Shown here: positions 1 through 5,772 of the stretch, piece by piece
Numbering within the stretch: position 1 is the first letter of the stretch
How the letters are laid out: every line of letters starts with the position of its first letter
Source of the DNA: Bacillota bacterium
GTDB lineage: Bacteria; Bacillota; Clostridia; Christensenellales; UMGS416
Direction: 5' to 3'
NCBI GenBank assembly: GCA_023428265.1
Contig: JAEYYW010000111.1
Span: 1 to 41,425, forward strand
Length of the DNA: 41,425 nucleotides
Made by a program: the position numbers and the translations under genes
The notes under the pieces: model-generated
Told to the model about the DNA's origin: nothing
Database searches by the model: none
What the model saw: only the letters and a program-made list of their open reading frames with translations

Positions 1-350
1 GCCAGGATGGCGCAAGCCCAGCATGCCGGGTTATGCCGGAGGCATGACCAGTATGCAGGATGCATACGAGGCATGCGCAGGAATTTTTGCCTGCGGCAAA
101 AACAAGGGAGGGTAGGGAGGGGAATGCGGTTTGAGTATGGCGGTCTGTGTAGGCGCGGCTCAGTACGCGCCCGGAACCACCACAAAAAAATCCCCCCGTC
201 ATCTGCGGATGACACCCCCCTTGAATTTTTGCCTTCGGCAAAAACAAGGGAGGGTAGGGATACGCCTGCTCTGGCTATATGTAGGGGCGGTTCACGAACC
301 GCCCGCACATCAGCACATAAGCACCTCACTTTAATTCAAGGAGGGTCAAA
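1..350. repeat. Intergenic block with two copies of a hairpin/G-run repeat
   Basis: No gene is supported here. Two copies of a dispersed repeat are present. Copy A (84-170) starts with a hairpin, TTTTTGCC (84-91) and GGCAAAAA (95-102), followed by four G-runs at 106-122 and a stretch reading GCGGTTTGAGTATGGCGGTC. Copy B (226-304) has the same hairpin, only three G-runs, and ends in an inverted repeat with arms GGGCGGTTC and GAACCGCCC (285-304). Between them, at about 198-213, is another hairpin with arms GTCATC and GATGAC flanked by C-runs. Related sequence recurs before metG and before flgL. A reading frame runs across the block but translates to low-complexity Arg/Cys-rich sequence and is not believed. 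Confidence 0.7.
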
Positions 351-773
351 ATGAGCGACAACGCGCTGATTGTCACTGCCGACCTGATCAACGACAAGGT
401 GAAGTTCCGCACCGCCTCCAACCGGCGTCCGGAGCAGGAAATCTTCTTCGACTATGTGCCGCCGCTGGGCGACGGCGAGGGCGTGCTGGGCCTGGAGGGT
501 CTGCTGCTGAGCTTTGCCGGCTGCGTGAGCACGGCGCTGGTGGCGCTGCTGCGCCGGATGGGCCACGATCCGTCGGGCTTCCGCATGACAGCCGAAGCCA
601 TTCGCCGTGAAAACCCGGTGGTACTGGAAAAGATCGTCGCCCGGTTCACCGTTGCATCCGCCATCCCCGCAGAGGACGCTGCCAAGGTCATTGAGATGGC
701 CTCCCGCATATCGCCTGTGTGGCTGGCGATCAAGGGCAATGTGGAGGTTTCGATGGAGTATGGCGAAGAGTGA
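351..773 (+). CDS. OsmC-like family protein
   Basis: The 140-residue product matches the OsmC/Ohr fold in length and layout: an N-terminal beta part, a helix with the segment LLLSFAGCVSTALVALLRRM that holds the peroxidatic-type cysteine (C58), and a C-terminal ISPVWLAIKGNVEV stretch. OsmC/Ohr enzymes reduce organic hydroperoxides in the cytoplasm using two cysteines. Here the second one, normally in a CPV motif, appears as Ser-Pro-Val, so a standard two-cysteine peroxidase cycle is doubtful and the protein may be one of the one-Cys OsmC-like proteins of unknown substrate. The start is fixed by AAGGAGGG at 338-345. The gene stands alone and ends at a strong terminator. Confidence 0.8.
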   Translation: MSDNALIVTADLINDKVKFRTASNRRPEQEIFFDYVPPLGDGEGVLGLEGLLLSFAGCVSTALVALLRRMGHDPSGFRMTAEAIRRENPVVLEKIVARFTVASAIPAEDAAKVIEMASRISPVWLAIKGNVEVSMEYGEE

Positions 774-837
774 GGAAACCCGCTTGTTCTGGTTTGGTTT
801 TTTGTCATTCTTGAGTCGGAAAATTATGAAAGTGAAG

Positions 838-864
838 GCGGGGCCGGGGGGGCTCCGCTTTTTT
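838..864 (+). terminator. Intrinsic terminator of the OsmC-like gene
   Basis: Arms GCGGGGCC (838-845) and GGCTCCGC (851-858, one G-U pair) enclose a G-rich loop and are followed by six T residues. Confidence 0.75.
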
Positions 865-868
865 ATTA

Positions 869-1006
869 GGTAGGCCGGCGGATTATGGGCCGTCCGCGCC
901 GAAGGACAGGGCGGTGTTGCTGGTGGCGAAGAAAAAGGAAGGGGAATGCGGGAAGGTGGATTTGGAGTTTGAGGGGAGGTGGCAGAGGCTTAAAGAAGTG
1001 GGGTAG
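869..1006 (+). pseudogene. Remnant of a DnaB-like replicative helicase C-terminus
   Basis: One frame translates to GRPADYGP, then KDRAVLLVAKKKEGECGK, then VDLEFEGRWQRLKEVG and a TAG stop at 1004-1006. This resembles the last 40 or so residues of DnaB-type helicases: an R-x-D-Y-Y segment, an AK-x-R-x-G-x-x-G core, and a V-x-L-x-F-x-G-x-Y-x-R-F end. No start codon, ATPase domain or ribosome site precedes it; the upstream side runs directly into the OsmC terminator. It is read as a decayed or recombination-trimmed fragment, chromosomal or phage-derived. The identification rests on motif resemblance only. Confidence 0.5.
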
Positions 1007-1047
1007 AGGATTGGTTTGGGGGAGGTGGAATAGGGGAGAGGAGAGAA

Positions 1048-1071
1048 AAGCGGAGCCGGTGGGCTCCGCTT
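1048..1071 (-). terminator. Terminator of the AT-rich two-TM gene
   Basis: Perfect 10-bp arms AAGCGGAGCC (1048-1057) and GGCTCCGCTT (1062-1071). On the minus strand the second arm runs into TTTTCTC, so it serves the gene ending at 1090. Its sequence is close to the terminator at 838-864. Confidence 0.65.
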
Positions 1072-1089
1072 ATTATAGCCGGAATTTGG

Positions 1090-1857
1090 CTAAGGTTTTA
1101 TCTTAATGAAAAATGATGCCAAGATTACCAGTACAATTATCACAACTAATAAAATGTTTCTTGGGTTTGAGATGAAGTTCCAAAGCTTCACTTTGCAAAG
1201 TAGAATGAATCTCTTGAGTTTCTTTTCTTTATAGTCTTTACTTCTATATTTTGCCTCTAGCTCTTGATAATCAAAATCCTGTACTTCCTTTTCATAAATT
1301 CGTCCCGTGGATTCGTGCTTTACGCGATTCCATTCTGATTTTAAATATATCTGTATCTTGGGAGTTATTGATGTAATATTTCTACTAATAACTTTTTCAC
1401 ATTCCGTCATTTTAGCCGTATTAATGAAAAAGCCGTTGTCATCCAATTTGCATTTTTTTGTCTCATAATAATAATCACTATGAGCGTTTAACATTTTATC
1501 TATTATGCTTATAATCTCACTATCTTTTTCATCAAATGGATTTAGCATTAGCTTAATCTCAGTACTTATTTTCCTACACTCCGATAGATGAATACCGAAT
1601 TTCTCTTCAGCGTCCGTAGTATCGTCGTTATAATACACATTTTCATATACATTTGTTAGTGCTATATATTTAGATACAAGATCTCTTAGTTTATATATCC
1701 ATTCTATCCTTTTTTGTGTTATTGTATTTACATAATGAACGGCTTTGTTATTACGGATTGTATAGTAAAGGGAAGAAACACTTACAATGAATGTTATGAG
1801 TATGCCTAACAACGACAATTTGAACTCAATATCAATAGACATAAACCAATCAAGCAT
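1090..1857 (-). CDS. Uncharacterised two-TM membrane protein, AT-rich
   Basis: The 255-residue protein is not recognised. It has an N-terminal transmembrane helix at about 14-34 (LLGILITFIVSVSSLYYTI), a long Lys/Glu/Tyr-rich middle of about 190 residues, and a C-terminal helix at about 234-252 (NILLVVIIVLVILASFFIKI) ending in KIKP. The segment after the first helix, ITQKRIEWIYKLRDL, resembles a pattern seen in unnamed membrane proteins of accessory regions. The middle is predicted helical and probably cytoplasmic. Base composition is far more AT-rich than any other gene in the window and Ile/Lys/Tyr/Asn are abundant, which indicates recent acquisition. A GGATGGAG site precedes the ATG and a TATAAT lies on the minus strand at 1917-1922. 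The gene has its own terminator, so it is a single-gene unit. Confidence 0.75.
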   Translation of the reverse strand: MLDWFMSIDIEFKLSLLGILITFIVSVSSLYYTIRNNKAVHYVNTITQKRIEWIYKLRDLVSKYIALTNVYENVYYNDDTTDAEEKFGIHLSECRKISTEIKLMLNPFDEKDSEIISIIDKMLNAHSDYYYETKKCKLDDNGFFINTAKMTECEKVISRNITSITPKIQIYLKSEWNRVKHESTGRIYEKEVQDFDYQELEAKYRSKDYKEKKLKRFILLCKVKLWNFISNPRNILLVVIIVLVILASFFIKIKP

Positions 1858-2224
1858 TTTTGGTTTTCTCCATCCTATATGAGTATTCTTGTTTTTATGG
1901 TAAGCAAATTTATTACATTATAATACAAAATGTTGAGCATTTCACTAGCATATTTCTAGATATTCTCTTTTGTTTTTGGTATTATTTCAAACAACTTATA
2001 TTCCAATTTCTTACATTTTATGTAATTCATTCTCATTATTTGGTTCACTATTTAAGCATCCTATGTAGTGATAAAAGTACAATTCTATTAATTAGTAGTA
2101 ACGGTTATGTTATAGAAAAAATCTAGAATGCGTATATTAAGAATGGGAGGTGTACATATAAAAACATATGCGCAAATCGAAGGTGCATATTGGCTTCTAT
2201 AGTTTATGAAAGGCGGGAAAGAGG
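1858..2224. other. AT-rich intergenic region, no supported gene
   Basis: This stretch is strongly AT-rich down to about 2160. A reading frame at 1860-2126 has no ribosome site and translates to a Phe/Tyr/Ile-rich string typical of chance AT-rich DNA. A GGGAGGTG site at about 2145-2152 has no well-placed start; the nearest ATG (2168) opens only 13 codons. Confidence 0.5.
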
Positions 2225-2344
2225 ATGAATTTGCATGAATGGTTGACCCATACCCCTGTGTTATTCTTTCTTAAGAGACTACTCCCATGTATTAGTCTGA
2301 AGTTCAATTTTGGTCTCAATGTGGATATTGGCGACAAGAGGTAG
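2225..2344 (+). CDS. Possible small protein of 39 residues
   Basis: A 40-codon frame starts with ATG preceded by AGGCGGGAAAGAGG and stops seven bases before a good terminator. The product starts MNLHEWLTHTPVLFFLKRLL and has a hydrophobic centre with a basic end. Support is a ribosome site and a terminator bracketing the frame; there is no recognisable family. It could equally be part of an untranslated small RNA that ends at the same terminator. Confidence 0.3.
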   Translation: MNLHEWLTHTPVLFFLKRLLPCISLKFNFGLNVDIGDKR

Positions 2345-2350
2345 TATGAT

Positions 2351-2384
2351 GGGCCATCAATATTTAGATGGCCCTTTCTTTTTG
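2351..2384 (+). terminator. Intrinsic terminator closing the AT-rich island
   Basis: Arms GGGCCATC (2351-2358) and GATGGCCC (2367-2374) with an eight-base AT loop are followed by TTTCTTTTT. Confidence 0.75.
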
Positions 2385-2418
2385 GCTCTTCTAATCCCAG
2401 CTTTCTCCCCGGTGCAAA

Positions 2419-2606
2419 TTGAACCCTCTCTCACTTCTCGCCATCTTCTTCATGATCCTCCTGATCATCACCGGCTGATCATCGGCTTCGTCATGCTGCG
2501 ATACAGTCGCCAGAACCGTAAAGTTCCCTTTGCCATTCCCATCGCATTGGTCGCTCTGGCGGCCTTTCTCGCGCTCCTGTTCCTTTTTCTCCAACTATTC
2601 GCATAA
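2419..2606 (+). pseudogene. Frameshifted small two-TM membrane protein
   Basis: Two overlapping frames each encode a convincing membrane helix. The first, from TTG at 2419, reads MNPLSLLAIFFMILLIITG and stops at TGA 2476-2478. The second continues LIIGFVMLRYSRQNRK and then a helix IALVALAAFLALLFLFLQLF to TAA at 2604-2606. A one-base change near 2473-2477 would join them into a protein of about 63 residues with two helices and a basic loop. No clear ribosome site is seen and no family is recognised. It may be a decayed gene or a sequencing error. Confidence 0.35.
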
Positions 2607-2622
2607 AACCCATTGGGTGATC

Positions 2623-2651
2623 TGTATTCTATCACCCACTCATGCTATAAT
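2623..2651 (+). promoter_or_regulatory. Sigma-A-type promoter of the sugar transporter
   Basis: A perfect -10 TATAAT (2646-2651) has a weak -35 TGTATT (2623-2628) 17 bp upstream. An inverted repeat TGGGTGAT (2614-2621) / ATCACCCA (2631-2638) straddles the -35 and could be an operator or the end of an upstream transcript. Confidence 0.5.
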
Positions 2652-2696
2652 CCCCATATCCCCATCTCTCATATTTCATAAAGAAGGATGTGCGCC

Positions 2697-4121
2697 ATGA
2701 AACCTCACGTCCGCAACCGCCTGTTCTTCAGCCTCGGCACCGTGGGCCGAGACATGTTTTACACCACGGTCAGCATGTTCCTGATCTACTACCTCACCGA
2801 TGTGTTGAACCTCTCCAACAAGCTGCTGGCCTGGACCGGCACCATCCTCACCATCATGCGCATCTTCGACGCGCTCAACGACCCCATCATGGGCGTGATT
2901 GTGGACAACACCAGGAGCCGCTGGGGCAAGTTCAAGCCCCACATCCTTTGGGGCGGCATTGCCGGCGCGGTGTTCATGGTGCTGTTGTTCACCGATTTGG
3001 GGCTTTCGCCGGTGGCTTATGTCATTACCTTTGCGCTGTTCTACTTGGCGTGGGATATCACCTATGGCCTGAATGACATCGCCTATTGGTCGATGCTGCC
3101 GGCACTGAGCCTGGAGCAGAAGGAGCGCGAGAAGATCGGCTCACTGGCAAGGATCATGGCCAACGTGGGCATGTTCGCCGTGGTGGTGGGCATACTGCCG
3201 CTCACCAACCTGCTGGGCCAGGCGCTGGGCGGCGTGCCCTCCGACCCGAAGGATGCCGCGGCGGACGCCGTGCACTGGCTGCCATTCCTGAAGCAGGGGT
3301 GGTTCCTCTTCGCCATTGCCGTGTGCGTGCTGATGCTCGGGTTTCTGCTGTTCACGCTGTTTGGCGCCAAGGAAATGCGCGGCCAGTTCAAGCAGGAGGA
3401 AAACACCAGTCTTCGGGACATGGCCCGCGCCATCTTCAAGAATGACCAGCTTTTGTTCACCACGATTTCAATGGCGCTGTTTATGATCGGCTACACCACC
3501 ACGACCAGCTTCGGCGTCTACTACTTTAAATACGCCTTCGGCGACGAGGGAATGTATTCGGTGTTCGCGGGGGTGCTGGGCGTGTCGCAGCTCTCGGCGC
3601 TGGCGGTGTTCCCGCTGTTCAGCAAGAAATTCACCCGCAAGCAGCTTTACTTCGGCGCTACGGTGTTGGTGCTGGCTGGTTACGGGCTGTTCTTCTTCTC
3701 TCCGATGAACATGGTGTTCATCGGCATTTCCGGCGTGCTGCTGTTTGTGGGCCAGGCGTTCATCCAGCTGCTGATGCTGATGTTTTTGGCCGACACCATC
3801 GAATACGGCCAGTGGAAGTCGGGCAAGCGCAGCCAGAGCGTGACACTGTCGCTGCAGCCGCTGATCAACAAGATCGGTGGCGCGATCGCCACGGGCATTG
3901 TGTCGGCGACCTTGATCTTCTCCGGCATCAACGAGGCCCAATCCGCTGCGGACGTGACCCCAGAGGGCATCCTGCTCCTGAAGCTGTCGATGTTTGTGAT
4001 CCCGCTCATTTGCATCGTGGCGGGCTATCTGGTCTACCGCGCGAAGTACAAGATCGACAAGCCGTTTTATGACCGCATTGTGGCGGAGCTGAAGGAGCGG
4101 GGGGATATCCGGGAGGAGTGA
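2697..4121 (+). CDS. GPH-family (MelB-like) sugar:cation symporter
   Basis: The 474-residue protein has about 12 hydrophobic helices and the features of the glycoside-pentoside-hexuronide:cation symporters: an early RDMFYTTVSMFLIYYLTDV helix, the segment FDALNDPIMGVIVDNTRSRWGKFKP in the position of the MelB cation/sugar-binding helix and following loop, and the later AFIQLLMLMFLADTIEYGQW motif with its acidic residues. Such carriers import oligosaccharides or glycosides with Na+ or H+. Substrate cannot be read from sequence. ATG at 2697 is preferred over the in-frame ATG at 2688 because the AAGAAGG site at 2681-2687 is then properly spaced. It is monocistronic with no linked glycosidase. Confidence 0.9.
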   Translation: MKPHVRNRLFFSLGTVGRDMFYTTVSMFLIYYLTDVLNLSNKLLAWTGTILTIMRIFDALNDPIMGVIVDNTRSRWGKFKPHILWGGIAGAVFMVLLFTDLGLSPVAYVITFALFYLAWDITYGLNDIAYWSMLPALSLEQKEREKIGSLARIMANVGMFAVVVGILPLTNLLGQALGGVPSDPKDAAADAVHWLPFLKQGWFLFAIAVCVLMLGFLLFTLFGAKEMRGQFKQEENTSLRDMARAIFKNDQLLFTTISMALFMIGYTTTTSFGVYYFKYAFGDEGMYSVFAGVLGVSQLSALAVFPLFSKKFTRKQLYFGATVLVLAGYGLFFFSPMNMVFIGISGVLLFVGQAFIQLLMLMFLADTIEYGQWKSGKRSQSVTLSLQPLINKIGGAIATGIVSATLIFSGINEAQSAADVTPEGILLLKLSMFVIPLICIVAGYLVYRAKYKIDKPFYDRIVAELKERGDIREE

Positions 4122-4136
4122 TGCCCCCGGATTCTC

Positions 4137-4165
4137 TTGACACTAACGGTGAATTGGGATACTCT
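4137..4165 (+). promoter_or_regulatory. Sigma-A promoter ahead of a long leader
   Basis: Consensus -35 TTGACA (4137-4142), 17-bp spacer, -10 TACTCT (4160-4165). Transcription would begin about 225 bases before the GNAT start codon. Confidence 0.7.
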
Positions 4166-4171
4166 ATAGAC

Positions 4172-4397
4172 ATATCATAACAATTCGGAGGCACGGTTTG
4201 TAACCGACGGAGCTGACAGTGGAGTTGCATGTCGAAGCGCAGTTGCCCTGCGCCGGCTTTGCACACCCCACGCTCCCCGGAAACCCTGCCCCGAATGAGC
4301 CCCGGCGTAGCCCAGCTGCGCGGAGGCTGTTCCTGTCACATCCGGGCCGCAGGGGAAGACACCCTGAGGCCTTTAACTTTGCTAAGGAGAATCAACC
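4172..4397 (+). ncRNA. Unclassified structured 5' leader
   Basis: A GC-rich leader of roughly 225 nt lies between a strong promoter and the GNAT gene. It holds short hairpins: CGGTT/AACCG (4194-4206), GCGCAG/CTGCGC (4237-4253) and CAGGG/CCCTG near 4350-4370. I could not match it to the T-box, cobalamin, SAM, TPP, lysine or other riboswitch consensus sequences I know, nor to 6S, SRP RNA or tmRNA. Two frames run through it, one ending in a TGA that overlaps the GNAT start, but both are Pro/Arg-rich and unconvincing. It ends in TAAGGAGA, the ribosome site of the next gene. Confidence 0.4.
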
Positions 4398-5162
4398 ATG
4401 ATGAATCACGGGATACAAACCAATTCGTTCGGCCTTTTCCTGCTCGACCCCATGGACTACCACAAGGTGGCGCCGTGGTTTGACGCCATCGACGGCGCGG
4501 CGATCCGGTTGGACTCCGTCGCCAAGGACGGCGGTGGCCGCCTCTGGGTGGACGACGTCATAGTACCCACCGCCGCATTGCTGGAGGCGGACGACGGCTT
4601 CTGCTACCTGGCCGGCCCTGCCGAATCGGAGGGCTTTGCCGCCGCCGCAGTGAGCCACCTGCTGCGGGAATCGCTGCCCAACCGGGCGGCGGGCGACCGT
4701 CAGGCGATCGTTTTCTCCGCCTCCGCCCGCTGGAAGGCGGCGGTGGACGCACAGCTGGCGCCCCACGGCGGCTTCATGATCCGGCGGCACACCTTCGCCT
4801 TTGACGGAGCGGCGTTCCACCGGGTGCAAGCCGCGCTGCCTGCCCTGCCCGAGGGCTACACCCTTTGCGACAGCGGGTTTCTGGGCGCGGCGGTGCTGTT
4901 TGGCGGCAGCGAAGCCGCCCGCTGCTGCGCGGTGTTTGCCGGGGCGGGGCAGGCGGAGATGGACGTCTTCACCGACGAGGCCCACCGCCGCAAGGGGCTG
5001 GCGCTGCATGCCTGTGCACAGTTTATCCTCAACTGCCTGGGCGCAGGGCTCACGCCGCACTGGAGCTGCTGGGACTATAACATACCTTCGGTGCATCTCG
5101 CGCTGCGGCTGGGCTTCCGGCAGTTGCCGGACCTGGAGGTGACCTTCTGCGATTTGGGCTGA
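4398..5162 (+). CDS. GNAT-family N-acetyltransferase
   Basis: The 254-residue protein has a poorly conserved N-terminal half and a C-terminal GNAT core: MDVFTDEAHRRKGLALHA (about 194-211, the acetyl-CoA-binding R-x-x-G-x-A/G loop), then FILNCL, then a WSCWDYNIPSVHLALRLGF stretch (about 223-241). This pattern fits the GNAT subgroup in which a Cys/Trp-rich strand precedes N-x-x-S-x-x-L-A-x-x-L-G-F. Members acetylate small molecules or protein amines in the cytoplasm; the substrate is unknown. TAAGGAGA lies 5-12 bases before the ATG pair at 4398/4401. Expression probably depends on the structured leader upstream. Confidence 0.8.
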   Translation: MMNHGIQTNSFGLFLLDPMDYHKVAPWFDAIDGAAIRLDSVAKDGGGRLWVDDVIVPTAALLEADDGFCYLAGPAESEGFAAAAVSHLLRESLPNRAAGDRQAIVFSASARWKAAVDAQLAPHGGFMIRRHTFAFDGAAFHRVQAALPALPEGYTLCDSGFLGAAVLFGGSEAARCCAVFAGAGQAEMDVFTDEAHRRKGLALHACAQFILNCLGAGLTPHWSCWDYNIPSVHLALRLGFRQLPDLEVTFCDLG

Positions 5163-5178
5163 GGCGCTGAACCAATTC

Positions 5179-5207
5179 TTGACACAAAAGCTCGATAACC
5201 CTATAAT
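5179..5207 (+). promoter_or_regulatory. Sigma-A promoter of the metG operon
   Basis: Consensus TTGACA (5179-5184), 17-bp spacer and TATAAT (5202-5207). Confidence 0.85.
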
Positions 5208-5212
5208 CTACT

Positions 5213-5495
5213 ATGAAATAGGTCACACTATTTCTGCGATGACGGGAAGAGTACTTCCACCTTGCGCTTGACAGAGAGCCGGAGCGGCTGAGACCCGGCA
5301 GCGCAGCGGGAACGAACATGGCCCCCGAGCACCTCCGGCTGAACGCGACAACAAGCTTTAAGCCGGGGCGGTAGCGCCCGTTAGCGCGCGACGCGGTGAA
5401 CGCCGCGGCATGAGGTTATGCCTTTCTTTGGAAGGCATGGCGAAACAGGGTGGTACGGCGAGAAACCTCGCCCCTGCAACAGGGGCGGGGTTTTT
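5213..5495 (+). promoter_or_regulatory. T-box riboswitch, Met specifier
   Basis: This leader has the T-box parts in order: GATGACGGGAAGAGTA at the start of Stem I (5238 on), the distal AGAGAG element (about 5273), a specifier segment GAACGAACATGG with ATG at 5318-5320, and the T-box sequence AGGGTGGTACGGCG (5447-5460). The bulge TGGT would pair with the ACCA end of a tRNA whose discriminator base is A, as in tRNA-Met. The competing terminator has arms CCTCGCCCCT (5466-5475) and AGGGGCGGGG (5481-5490) followed by TTTTT. Uncharged tRNA-Met would stabilise the antiterminator and let metG be read; the specifier and the downstream gene agree. Confidence 0.9.
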
Positions 5496-5534
5496 GTTTT
5501 CAATCCCCCCTGGCCCTTGTGAGGGCCATCCCCC

Positions 5535-5722
5535 TTTGCCTGCGGCAAAAACAAGGGAGGGTAGGGAGGGAACGCGGTTTGAGCATGGCGGTCTATGTAG
5601 GGGCCGGGCTCTGTACCGGCCCGTCTTGTGCTCTGCACCCGCCTCTGTTCTTAATATGCGAAGGGCTCCGCCCCGGCCCGCAGTAATACACCATGCAGGG
5701 GTGGCTCACGAGCCACCCGCGC
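5535..5722 (+). repeat. Third repeat copy between T-box and metG
   Basis: After the T-box terminator comes a copy of the repeat found at 84-170: a TTTGCC/GGCAAA hairpin (5535-5549), four G-runs at 5555-5570, GCGGTTTGAGCATGGCGGTC, and an imperfect inverted repeat GGGCCGGGCTC...GTACCGGCCC (5601-5622). A second inverted repeat, GGGTGGCTC / GAGCCACCC, lies near 5700-5720 with a partial echo at about 5733-5743. There is no reading frame of merit. The repeat sits inside the metG transcript. Confidence 0.65.
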
Positions 5723-5772
5723 ACAATACTCACGAGCCACCCGTGAACAATAGGTTATAAGGAGCTGAAACC

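Noticed and set aside
7..354. Open frame across the first 350 bases
   Set aside because: It runs through the hairpin/G-run repeats and overlaps the OsmC ribosome site; the translation is Arg/Cys-rich and has no family pattern.
1860..2126. 88-codon frame in AT-rich DNA
   Set aside because: No ribosome site, Phe/Tyr/Ile-rich chance sequence, and it starts beside the divergent gene's own leader.
4219..4483. Two frames through the leader before the GNAT gene, one ending at its start codon
   Set aside because: Both are Pro/Arg-rich, lack a good ribosome site and are better explained by the GC-rich leader RNA.
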